Source of the DNA: Mariannaea sp. PMI_226
Lineage: Eukaryota; Ascomycota; Sordariomycetes; Hypocreales; Nectriaceae
NCBI GenBank assembly: GCA_024336345.1
Contig: JANFOG010000014.1
Coordinates: 310,001-374,000 of the forward strand
Reading direction: 5' to 3'
DNA: 64,000 nucleotides
Shown: positions 11,302 to 21,386 of the stretch, piece after piece
Numbering within the stretch: the first letter of the stretch is position 1
How the letters are laid out: each line of letters starts with the position of its first letter
Notes under the pieces: generated by a model
Told to the model about the DNA's origin: nothing
Seen by the model: the letters and a program-made list of their open reading frames with translations, nothing else
The model's database searches: none
Position numbers and translations under genes: made by a program

Positions 11302-12747
11302 CCCACTGGGTCTATCGTATACAACACCGGAGGCTCAAATCATAGGCTCGCAGTGCTGGGCGCGTATAACAAGCAATGGGATGACAGGATGCTGTGCATC
11401 GATTTCCGCCAGGGCCAACCAAGGGCTTTACGATATGGAGATGAGTTCCTGGCCGTCGCCCTCAGTTCAGGAACTGTCGTATTGTACTACGCTACATCCT
11501 ACCTAGAATACAAGGTCTTGGAATACGGTGAAGCTGTTAACTTCGTTGCTTTCAACACCAAAACTGACCTCGTAGCAACTTGTGGTATTAAGACGGCCAA
11601 GGTCTGGGACATCAGATAGGGGCAAGTGGTGCACAGTCTCATGAGCCCTCCGCGTCCGCTGGCAATGGAATTTGATGGAGATACGCTTTTGATTGCGAGT
11701 CGCAACAACTACATCGAGACTTGGAATTTGGGACGCGACGCCCCGGTGGAGTCGGCGCGGAGGTTATGGAGTGATGCTCATACGCCAGAGACGAACCAAA
11801 TGCCTCTACGGGGGACCCCATGCGCACTAACTCTCTCTACCAGCCACGGAATGCTTGCTGTCGCTTACAGCGGCCAACCCATCACACTATGGGACATGGC
11901 AGAGGACACTTTCGCTGGTGGCTGTGGCAAGAAACTCTCCAGTGGAGAGACATGCACGCATGTCGTCGTTGCGCTTGCTTTCAACCCCAAACCTGACATC
12001 GGTCTTCTCGCAGTCGCATATCACGATGGCGATCTCGCCCTCCTTGACCCCTATGCCGGCCAGCAGCTGGAATGCTTTCGTGCCAATTGCCAAACCCTCG
12101 CCCCTAGCCCCAGTGGGCGTTTCCTCGCAGCGGGTGGTGCAAATGGGATTGTCCACGTTTACGAATTTGATACATTCAAACTCCTCTATCGGGTCAAGTC
12201 TTCCAACTCCTATATCAAGCAGCTTGCTTTTGCCAGAGACCGTATGCTCCTTGCCGATATACGAGGCACCCAGTGCACTGTCTGGAAACCTGAAGCTCTG
12301 TTGTGGGAGTTCCTGAGTGATGACAGCAGCGGGCTCTCTTCCACTACAGTGGTCGAGACGGTTTTTATGGAAGCTAAAGCGAAGGTTACTGCTATGATGG
12401 TCCATCACACATCCGCAGTTGTCTTTTGTGGAAAGGATGATGGATTAATCGTCCTGTACGAGCGACAAGCAGCAGTGAGCTTGGGGATTCTCTACAGGCA
12501 CAAGTCCCCAGTCCGCCTATTGGCCTGGATTGAACCGAGAGATGCCCTCCTTAGCGTTGATTCCTCTAATAGGATCTTTTTGCACAGAATCCAAAAGTCA
12601 CCAGATAAAGGTTGGCTCAGCAGTCCGATAGTACTCTTCAAGTCCCGCCTCGACTCTGAGAAGGCAATCACAGATGTGCTAATAGGAGAAATAGCGGCCA
12701 GCTTTAGGGCACCATTCACAAGCGCAGTTTTGATGCTAGGCGTTTAA
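11302..12747 (+). pseudogene. WD40-repeat fragment of an NLR-type (STAND) protein
   Basis: An open frame of about 480 codons made of degenerate WD40 blades, resembling the C-terminal sensor region of fungal NACHT/STAND proteins. Blade signatures include VATCGIKTAKVWDIR, LLIASRNNYIETWNL, MLAVAYSGQPITLWDM, LLAVAYHDGDLALLDP, FLAAGGANGIVHVYEF, CTVWKPEALLWEF and FCGKDDGLIVLYE. The frame is interrupted once by TAG at 11617-11619 right after KVWDIR and continues in the same frame with GQVVHSLMSPP, so a single substitution explains it. Upstream the frame closes at a TGA at 11299-11301, and no N-terminal effector, NACHT or helical domain is present nearby. It is therefore a truncated relic whose repeat half is still almost intact. 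It could still be transcribed from an internal ATG as a WD40-only protein. Confidence 0.7.
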
Positions 12748-14241
12748 CAAGGCGTTTATATACCACTACTTGGTTGCTGTCATTGTGCCCCCATTTGTCG
12801 AGGCATTTCTACTTTCGTTCAAAGATCACAGGCGCCCTGTCATTTGCTCAACAAATGAGCCCAAGTTGGTGGATTTTGCCGACATGATGGTTCTAATTCC
12901 AGCGTCTACGCCTCCTACCTATCGAGAAATGTCTAAACATTCAGTGCTGAATGTCATTTCCATTTGATTGTGCTGACATTGTACACTCGCTGATTGCCGA
13001 GAGCGTTGGTTGTCAGTAAACCGTGGCCGCATATACACTTTAGTTGCCTATCTGTATACAGCTATGTAAAGGTCAATCCTCAGCCACCTTCATCAGCGAA
13101 ATCCGGTTCGTGAGTGGCCGTTCACATCACAGATAGCCTAAAATCACGGAGACACAACTGTTGAAGCCCACTGATCATCTGGAAATCCGGGGCATCCTTG
13201 TCGATATTGAGAGCCGTAGGTTCAAAACGGAAAGGTTTATCTGTTAGACCGTGGCACGGCTGCGAATTACATCCCTTCACCCTCTTTTGTCCCGGAATCT
13301 CCGGTGGGGTCGGTTCCGATGGGGCTCCGGTGGAGAGATGTTTACGAGCATAACCGCTCCTTGGGGCTTCAACTATTGTGCCGTAGACACCTGGATCGTA
13401 GTGGGTTCAAGTCTCAGATGATTTATATGGACGGACGCTGCGATATGTGCCAACAGACCTGTTTGACATTCTATTCGATTTTTTCCAAGTACGCTGTAGA
13501 GCAAGAGATAACCTACAATATGAGGTGGTCTGAATCTACTCTTGCGTGGATTTTCTAGTGGGGAATAGGCGCCAAAGGCTCGTTCTACCAGGACCTTCAG
13601 TCGCGGAACGGCTTTCAACACTCGGATATGGGCTATTGTGGAACAACCTATCCACAAGGCGTGTAGTTTTCGGAGAGGACCTCACTGCCTATGAAGCATT
13701 TTCAACAAAAAAGTCTCGACTATTGGGTTGTCGCGGGGCACACTACGTCTAAGATTATGGAGAGCTTTATAAAGACGGGGCGATTGGAACGTAGACCACT
13801 GCTAGATCCTGTTAGAATATTCCTGCCTCCATCAAATAGCGTTAGTAAGGTTAATACTAAGTAGCTGTAATGATGAAAGAGCTGAAGGCATGGAAATTGA
13901 GCTGATGGTATCAACTTGGCCGACTGGCAATAAGAAGCCGGGGAGCTACTTATATGTACTTAAAATGGCTACCCTAATTGGATGGAGTTTGGTGTATATA
14001 TAGCGCTTAGCTGTAAGTACAAGAAAATTTACATCAACGCTACAAACCCAAAAGCAAGACAATTTCTGTGGGATATGGTCAAGACACACGAGGTATAGAG
14101 AACTTGTGGCTTGATGAGGCAGAACCCGAATACTCCGCGAATGATGAAATTGAAATGATGGCAGTGTTACTCTTGTTCAAAATGATAGAGTCAGGTTACA
14201 CCTTGAGGCCAGATTGTGGGGTGAGTAAGAGTAGAATTCGA
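12748..14241. other. Intergenic, no gene seen
   Basis: About 1.5 kb with no supported gene. TCCGGTGGGG, a motif that also forms the palindrome at 18464-18498, occurs near 13299-13308, and a similar TCCGGTGGAG lies about 30 bp on. Confidence 0.45.
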
Positions 14242-17200
14242 TCAAGAAATCCCGCTGACGTTTTGTGATGCTTTCGCTTGAAGTAAGCGCCTTAGTGTGT
14301 CAGTGAAAGATTCCCTTATGCCCCATATACTCGAAACCTCTGGATTAGGCATGGACATCGTGCTATCCCGTCTCTGGGAAGCCCGGCCTTTCTCTTTCGA
14401 CAGAAGCCGTAGGCCCTCCTGCAAAATTTTTGGCGGAGCATCCGGGTTGAGAATGTTGCCCACTCGAAGCACATTGCCGGACATCTTATGACCTAGCCGC
14501 ACGTACAGCTGCACCATTTCGTCATCACACGGGCGGTCAAGCTGTATGAACGATGGCTCAGGCTCCTCATCCACTTCGGAAGAGTTGTCTGGCGTTAGAT
14601 CCATAGGGTTGGGTGAGATCTGCTGGTCAGTGCTGTCTTGTAGTGACGGCCCGTGACCTGTCTGCTGCAGATGTGGTTGTGCTGTGATGCTGTAAGACCA
14701 TAGTGCTAGAGTAGCAAGATAAGCGGCAAACGGCTCTAGGAAGCTGTCGCTGCTATATAAGCGAATATGCCAGAACAATGCCCCGGCATGGACCATGGCC
14801 AACCTGGCCTTGAACTGGTCAAGAGCGGCCCATCTACGTATGTGGTTGCATGCTTCCAAGTATTCAGCGTCCGGCGCGTCTTGGTCCCAAGTCGTGCTCG
14901 ATGACGTCGCTGCCACGCGTTGTATATGCTGGGCGGGGATTAGGAGAAGCAAGCGTGAGAGATGAAGATGAAGAATGGTCGGGTGTTCCCAACCCCCAGC
15001 TCTTGCAGCAGTGCCATTCGCATTCCAGTGCAGAAGATCTAAGCAGTCGCAGGCGCTGTTCCTCCATCTCAACAGAAGTGGGAGGGATGGAGGCCAACTC
15101 TCGGCTGTGGGTTGGGAGGCTGGGCGGATTTGGACTTTCGCGTTTGGTATCCAGGTTGACAAGCTAGTTTGATGCTGATAGACGGCCTCTTTTGTTTGAC
15201 GGCACACTGCGTAGATGAGTAGAATGGTGGCAAATTCGCTGAGGTTTGAAGGGAGGCGCTTCTCTATGTATACTAGTTCGAGGGCTTCAACAATTGTAGC
15301 TGTTTCGTGATGCAGGAAGTCAGCAGGAGTTGGCAGAGTCACCCGAAAGCCTTTTTTTCATAACGGCACATACCAGTAACAGAACCCTTTTCAATGATTC
15401 TTTCTGCTGTTGGATGGCTCCAGATCGTCTCTTGACAGGGCAACGGTGACTTCAAATCGAAGAGATTTAATAAATGCGGACAGTTGAACTCGTACGCTAT
15501 TATTGAGTCCAGTAGCTGTTGGAAACTTAAGCTTAGCCTCGTTGTTTCAAGAAAGAAGTTGCAAGCTTACCCAAACCATCATTCCCGTTCTAATCTCAGA
15601 TTGCACCCCCAACCAGGCGGTTATCACATCCTCACGGTTAATGGTGGGAGTCGCATCAAAACTTGGACAAGTCCGAGATAGAAGGTTCATCCTTTTGCAT
15701 TCCTCGACAAGTCGGTATCGTTCTGTGAAAGCACGTTCAACCAATTGCTTCTCGCCACTGTGAAGCATGCAAAGTAACCTTAGAATATCTGCCTGTATTG
15801 TAAAAATATCGACCGCATGTTGTTTCTGTGCTTCTATGGGCCCGGGAGTCCATAGGACATCAGATTCTCTGGGGCTGGTGCTCGAGAACCTCCTGGTCAA
15901 CACCTTGTCGACCAAGTCTAACAAAGATCTAGATCGAGAATCTCCAGAGTATTTGGATCCTACAGCTGATATAGCGAGAAGCACTATCCAGCTGTTGGGC
16001 TGCTCAAGAAAGTGTGTACTCTGTCGGAGAAAAGGGTATGTTGGATGGAATTTCTCAAAGTAGAGGCGGGCAAAGCGTCTGACGTGCCCCAACAACGGAG
16101 TGAACATAGAATCGAGGCTCGAAGAATCCATTTCCATCTCGTGTTGAATACCTCGGTACATATTTTCGTAGGCAAGGTTGGAAACAAGATTGCCTCCAGA
16201 ACTGGTTGTGTCGTGCGTGTCTGGGGTACTGTGAGGCGACGGGCTTTCTGCGACATCGTCATAGTTTACGGTGGGTTGTTGGTAGAGTAGACCACCTCTG
16301 AATGGCGCTCTTGCTACTGCACCCTCGACATAAAGCGCCCCCGTTGTCGACTGGGAGGTTCTTGAGCCGGTGACACTCTGGTTGGATGCGGGGTCCCGGT
16401 GCGTAGCTTCGGACTCGTCGTTGCGTCTCTTACCCGCTGCAAATGCTAGGCATGGCTCTTCTACAGGTTTGTCGAATCTTGTACCTGGTTGCCATGCCGA
16501 ATTCACGATAGGAGTGTTGCTGGGAAAAAATGGCGAACTCAGATTCGGTAAGGGTTCGTTGATGTACGGAATCACAGCCAGTCCGTTATCCCAATTCAAT
16601 GTGTCTTGAAAGTGGGGAGACAACCAGTTTATAGTCGACATGCCAACGATTTGATCATTGAGAGGGGACCCAGGCACGAAGCCATTTGCGTTGTCCACCG
16701 TGAAGTAGTCCTCTGGGATACTCGTCGAATCGATTCCGTGCGCCCAGGCGACTACATGCGGGACCACCCCGGCTGACGCATTCGAAACCGTCCTCTCCAG
16801 GCCGGAGCCGTCAGCGTCGTGGTCGGCAAGCCGATCTGTCAGATCCAATCCGTCCTGCAGCTGCTTAACCGGCTCGCTGCAGACTTGGTTTTGCTGGACA
16901 GAGCGAGTCGGTGACGCAGTCTCAGCTGCCCTGTTCTGATCTACGGAGGTAGCTTTGCGTTTCGCAGTCGATGGGTAAACACACGCCAGATCTCTTTCCA
17001 TGCATCGCTTACACGGCGTGCCCCTAGAGCAGCGAGTGCGACCGGTTGCGCACTCGATGCATGCTCTCGAGGATGAGGCGCGCGCGTTGCCGACGTTGGG
17101 TACGTGAGAGGAGGTATGCCGGTTCAGGACGTCTTGTCGCGAGAAGGACTTTTTGCATTCGAGGCAGCGGTATGGCTTCTCACGCGTGTGACTCCTGATG

Positions 17201-17268
17201 TGGCGGGAGAGGTGCTCATGTCGGGCAAAGGAGGTCTGGCAGAAGCGGCATTGGAAAGTGGCCGTCAT
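14242..17268 (-). CDS. Dual C2H2/Zn2Cys6 transcription factor with fungal-specific middle domain
   Basis: Predicted 965-residue nuclear regulator. Exons are 15571-17268, 15374-15515 and 14242-15299; phases match at both introns (55 and 74 nt), and the second has a clear GCTGAC branch point. Two C2H2 fingers sit at residues 7-27 and 35-55 (CRFCQTSFARHEHLSRH, then CLECKKSFSRQDVLNRH). A complete zinc cluster follows at Cys70-Cys96 (CIECATGRTRCSRGTPCKRC...C). The remainder is a low-complexity linker and a fungal_trans-type helical domain (FARLYFEKFHPTYPFLRQ, ..VVLLAISAVGSKYSGD.., VQSEIRTGMMVW joined to LLDSIIAYEFNCPHLL). Such fused C2H2-C6 factors are known in moulds; many regulate carbon or secondary metabolism. 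The target is unknown. The nearest plus-strand gene of substance is the sugar porter. Confidence 0.87.
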
Positions 17269-17625
17269 GATGCCACCGGCCGTTGCATGAGGTGGATGTG
17301 AGGCTGGCGCGAGACGGGGAAACAGAAATTGGCCGGTAGTTTGACATCACCCTGTGGGCCAGTATTGGCCAGTAAGTATCCTTCTTTGGGCAGGCTAACA
17401 CCCTGTCACGACATCTCGGCAGGCTGATTTCTTCCTCACATGATACGCTAAATTCGCAGCCTAGCGATCATCTCGGATTTTTAACTGATGAGCTAGGGTT
17501 ATCATAATTGAATCATAATTGAAAAGATGACTTAGAAAGCTGATTCTTTTCTGTGTTATATGAGCAAGAAAACAACCCCCACTTATGTTCTTAACTTCCA
17601 CTTCTACTGTATATCATAAAAAAAT

Positions 17626-17895
17626 ATGGCAGTACCATACAATAATTACTTCCTGCAAGGATACGGAGGACCTCCACCCACCCCCTCCGAAGCATTCACC
17701 AAAGCTCCGGCTATATATCTACTTATGGGGAAACATGGGGTAAGCCTCAAGCGTAGATTATTTCCGCCGCAGTTCCAGCCCGCTCTACGAGTCGAACTCT
17801 TGCAATATGCCTTTCATACCTTGAATTCTGTGTATCACCCTAGTCAATCAACTCCTCTACAGTTACTTGATTTGTTAAAGTATTTTGATTTTTAA
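17626..17895 (+). CDS. Short open frame, doubtful
   Basis: An 89-codon ATG-started frame with a Pro-rich start (YGGPPPTPSEAF) and no recognised domain, signal peptide or membrane segment. It stands alone between two well-supported genes. It could be a small unannotated protein or chance. Confidence 0.2.
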   Translation: MAVPYNNYFLQGYGGPPPTPSEAFTKAPAIYLLMGKHGVSLKRRLFPPQFQPALRVELLQYAFHTLNSVYHPSQSTPLQLLDLLKYFDF

Positions 17896-18839
17896 ATCTT
17901 ATCATATCGGTATTTATCTATGATGTGCTTCGACTTAAAAGTCGACATTAAAACTGGGGTGTTAGTTTGCAAAATAAGATGTTATAGAGTAGGTGAGTGA
18001 TAGTTTAGCAACCGGAAAAAGAGACGAGAATATATGATAGGCGCAAGTAATAACCTTGTGTTGCGAACCTCGAACCAGATACGGAGCTGCTCAACGCACA
18101 ATGCCCTAGCAAAATAGTCTCCATTCTTAACTTGATCAGTTCGCTCTCAGGCAAGCGGGATATTCCTGCCAACGAGTGTGAGAGGGGCTATTTGCGATTA
18201 GGTAGGATGGGGTTTTCACATCTCAAGGTGAGAAGACAAGGGAGAAGTGGGCCATTTTGACTGTCCCGTCTCACACAGAGTTGCTTGTGAGCACATGATC
18301 TTGTCCCAAGACCCCAACGCGCCATTCAACACCGTATTATAATAGACTGACTAGTCAATGCGTCAGAAGTAAAGTCATTCTCGGTTCTGGGAAGACCTTT
18401 TTTACGACTTCGCCAAGCCAAGGGAGACGTGATGACCGAAGGAAGCGCCAGGTCTTCGGCCTTCCCCACCGGAGAAGACTCCTTGTCCTCCGGTGGGGTA
18501 ACACACGATCGACTCGCCCAAAGCCCTCTTCAGACTTAGCCGTAATACCCCAGCTTTTTCCCCAGCTTGGGAAGATTGGTGGAGAAGAGGCAATAGCGAG
18601 GCTCTGTGTGGATGGCGAGAGTCAACAGCAAGTGATTGTGAGGACCGGGGAGTAGAGATGGGACTGTCACTTACCCCTACTTAGTTGCTCATCTGTGTCA
18701 GCTGTTGCTCTCGCATACATAAGAGCCTCGGGATCCGCCTTTGGAGCATACAACTCATATTGTCCCAATCACCCCAATTTCCCAGCGTAGGGAATTCTAC
18801 TGGTGTAAAAGCAGGGATTCAACCCCCGATACGGACAAT
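17896..18839. promoter_or_regulatory. Promoter region of the sugar porter
   Basis: About 0.9 kb of non-coding sequence before the transporter ATG. The strongest element is the inverted CreA-type pair at 18464-18498. Other parts show nothing specific. Confidence 0.45.
18464..18498. promoter_or_regulatory. Inverted pair of CreA-type sites (CCCCACCGGA ... TCCGGTGGGG)
   Basis: Perfect 10-bp inverted repeat with a 15-bp spacer, 342 bp before the transporter ATG. Each arm contains GTGGGG or its complement, which fits the CreA (carbon catabolite repressor) consensus SYGGRG; CreA often acts through paired sites. The perfect symmetry also allows another dimeric regulator. Confidence 0.5.
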
Positions 18840-20456
18840 ATGTCTTTACCCTCTGACGAAAAGGTGACCCGGGTCAGCGAAGATGACCACGGCGGCGACT
18901 ACGATACCGCCAAGGATCTCTCCATCGCCAAGCAGGCAGCCGAAGAGGAGCACAACCTCAAGTTTCTTGACGCCATCCGTCGGTATCCAAAGGCTGTCAT
19001 GTGGTCAGTCCTGCTCTCGACTTCGATCATCATGGAGGGCTATGACATTGTTTTGATCTCTTCGTTCTTCGCACAGCCATCCTTCCGAGAGCGCTATGGA
19101 GAGTACCAACCCAGCACCGACACCTGGCAGATCACCGCATCGTGGCAGAATGGTCTCAGTAACGCGGTCAGCGTCGGGACCATCATTGGCGCGTTTGCAA
19201 ATGGCTACTTCACGCATAGATTTGGCTATCGCAGGGTGCTTCTCTCTGCACTGGTTGCCATCTGCGGCTGCATCTTCATCTCATTCTTCTCACCAAATTT
19301 GCCCGTCCTCCTTGTCGGACAATTCCTCTGTGGTATTCCTTGGGGAGTTTTTGCAACAATGGCCCCAGCTTATGCATCTGAGGTCTGTCCTATGGCTCTG
19401 CGTGGCTACTTGGCGGTCTATGTCAACCTCTGCTGGGGTCTCGGCCAGCTCATCTCAGCCGGAGTTCAGGCTGCCTTCTCTGCTAAGACGGGACAGTGGT
19501 CTTACCGTGTTCCTTTCGCTATTCAGTGGGCCTGGCCTATACCTCTGTTCGCCATACTCTTATTTGCCCCTGAGTCTCCATGGTATTTTGTCCGCATCGG
19601 TGACTACGATAAAGCCGAAAAGTCCATCTCGCGTCTGAGCTCGTCCAAGCAGCCGGGCCATGCCAAGCAAGCTATAGCCATGATGATCCATACCAACGAA
19701 ATCGAAAAGAGTATTGATCAGGGCACATCGTATCTGGACTGCTTCCGAGGGGTCGACCGACGCCGCACCGAGATTGCATGCATGGCGTTCGCCGCTCAGC
19801 CTTTTTGTGGGAGTGCCATGGGCGGAACGCCAACCTTTTTCTTCGTCCAAGCCGGCCTCCCTGAATCCATCTCGTTCCGCATGTCTGTTGGAGGGCTCGG
19901 TATTGCTTCACTTGGCACGATTATTTCTTGCTGGTTGCTTGCGCCATTCGGCCGACGCACTCTATATCTCTGGGGACTTGGAGGACTGGCTCTAGTCTTG
20001 ATGGCAGTTGGATTCATCAGTGTGGGGGCTGGCAATACTACGGGTGGAAACTATGCTCAAGCTAGCATGATGCTTGTCTGGCTAGGCTTGTACTATATGA
20101 CTGTCGGGCCAGTTTGCTATGCCATCATCTCCGAGGTCTCGTCGACACGTCTGCGCAACAAGAGCATCTGCATCAGCCGTATTGCCTACTACATCGCTCA
20201 GATCATCTGCAACGTCGTCAACCCCTATATGTTAAACCCAACCGCCGGTAACTGGCGCGGCAAAACCGGCTTCTTCTGGGGTGGGTGCGCCTTTGTTTTC
20301 TTCATTTGGACTTTCTTTCGACTCCCTGAGACGAAGGATAAGACCTTTGAAGAGCTGGACATTCTCTTCGCTCGGGGTATTGGGGCTCGCGAGTTTGTTA
20401 ACTACAAGGTTGATGCCTATGCTGAAGGTGGCGAAGCTTTGACAAAGGAAGAGTGA
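18840..20456 (+). CDS. MFS sugar porter, maltose/alpha-glucoside permease-like
   Basis: Intact single-exon gene of 538 residues in the sugar-porter branch of the major facilitator superfamily, predicted to import a disaccharide or alpha-glucoside by proton symport at the plasma membrane. Twelve hydrophobic segments follow a hydrophilic N-terminus. Family motifs present are GYDIVLISSFFAQPSFRERYG after helix 1, HRFGYRRV in loop 2-3, APESPWYFVRIGDYDKA after helix 6, FGRRTLYLWG in loop 8-9, and the C-terminal PETKDKTFEELDILFARG followed by IGAREF, typical of MAL-type permeases. Start: ATG at 18840 (MSLPSDEK). The CreA-type palindrome upstream suggests glucose repression. No glucosidase gene is adjacent, so substrate is inferred from family only. 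Confidence 0.9.
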   Translation: MSLPSDEKVTRVSEDDHGGDYDTAKDLSIAKQAAEEEHNLKFLDAIRRYPKAVMWSVLLSTSIIMEGYDIVLISSFFAQPSFRERYGEYQPSTDTWQITASWQNGLSNAVSVGTIIGAFANGYFTHRFGYRRVLLSALVAICGCIFISFFSPNLPVLLVGQFLCGIPWGVFATMAPAYASEVCPMALRGYLAVYVNLCWGLGQLISAGVQAAFSAKTGQWSYRVPFAIQWAWPIPLFAILLFAPESPWYFVRIGDYDKAEKSISRLSSSKQPGHAKQAIAMMIHTNEIEKSIDQGTSYLDCFRGVDRRRTEIACMAFAAQPFCGSAMGGTPTFFFVQAGLPESISFRMSVGGLGIASLGTIISCWLLAPFGRRTLYLWGLGGLALVLMAVGFISVGAGNTTGGNYAQASMMLVWLGLYYMTVGPVCYAIISEVSSTRLRNKSICISRIAYYIAQIICNVVNPYMLNPTAGNWRGKTGFFWGGCAFVFFIWTFFRLPETKDKTFEELDILFARGIGAREFVNYKVDAYAEGGEALTKEE

Positions 20457-21038
20457 AATGATCATAGCTCGGTGCGCACCTGGTAGTCCAGATACGGAGG
20501 TAGACTAAAGGTGAGATTCAACAAGGTAGTCACGATGAGATTGTGATTATAATTATTCTCTTCGTAGCTCATTATATAATTTTGTCGCAGAAGGCATAAT
20601 CTCGGGGTGTTCACGTTTCTTAGTACATTCCCGCTCGATAACGATATGGTGTCAGATTAGCATGAGGACAATTAGTTTACTTTAGGCTATATATACATTC
20701 TCTAAAATATATCTCTTCAGTAACGAGAGGCGTAGTGCGATCGCGCGCGACCAATAGACCAAGACGATCAACTAATTCTAGCACCGGGTCGGAAGTGGAC
20801 CATGCATTGGTATAGAAACCAGGGGGGCTGTCAAGCCTACCAACTTCTTCCAGGAAATTTAACTAAAATCCTGGGGAGAAAAAAAAATCAATTAAGATGG
20901 AAGTGTATTCATCCCTTGTGGAAGGTTGGCAATAGGAAATCTAGGACTGAGATTCGGGCTAAAAGGATGAATGTGGTCAGTCATTCCGAATCAGGTCCAC
21001 CAGCCTCCTTCTGCGGTGCTACAACATGCGTTAAGGAG
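20457..21038. other. Intergenic, nothing seen
   Basis: 3' flank of the transporter, AT-rich; no supported gene. Confidence 0.45.
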
Positions 21039-21386
21039 TAAAACAATCCGCATAATTGACGGATCTCATTACCCAGCTCTGAGTCTTGGCTGCCGTTCGG
21101 AAATGAGTTCTTCGGGCGAACCTTGGGACCATTGCCATTTCCTCAAGCGTCAAGGGACGTCTTGCACCGACTGCCAAATGGTATGGAGGATCAATCTTGC
21201 CTCCGACGCTTTGTTAGGTAGGACTCGATTCAATATTTTCGCATAAGCTGCACTGATCGAGTTAGGAATCAGTTGAACGCATTCTTTCTCGAGCTGGAGG
21301 GTACTTGGAAAGGTAGTTCTGGTACAACATCCCTGGCCAAATACAGCCACAGATATGTAAAGTGCTCCATCTGCTGTTCTAAACAT
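21039..21386 (-). pseudogene. Frameshifted relic of an NLR (NACHT) winged-helix region
   Basis: Three frames on minus each contain part of the segment that follows the NACHT domain in fungal NLRs. FTYLWLYLARDVV (about 21325-21363) is followed in another frame by LIPNSISAAYAKILNRVLP and SEARLILH (about 21190-21270), and then in a third frame by LAVGARRPLTLEEMAM (about 21145-21195). The known pattern is LW..L...., LP..L...Y..IL, A..lLh.vv.A.RPLTl.Em. At least two frameshifts and a stop prevent translation. No P-loop is recognisable upstream (to about 21690). It is a decayed fragment of a heterokaryon-incompatibility/immune-type receptor gene. Confidence 0.6.

Noticed and set aside
13200..13450. 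GGTTCAA-like box suggesting a tRNA
   Set aside because: No matching D-arm, anticodon stem or acceptor pairing was found.
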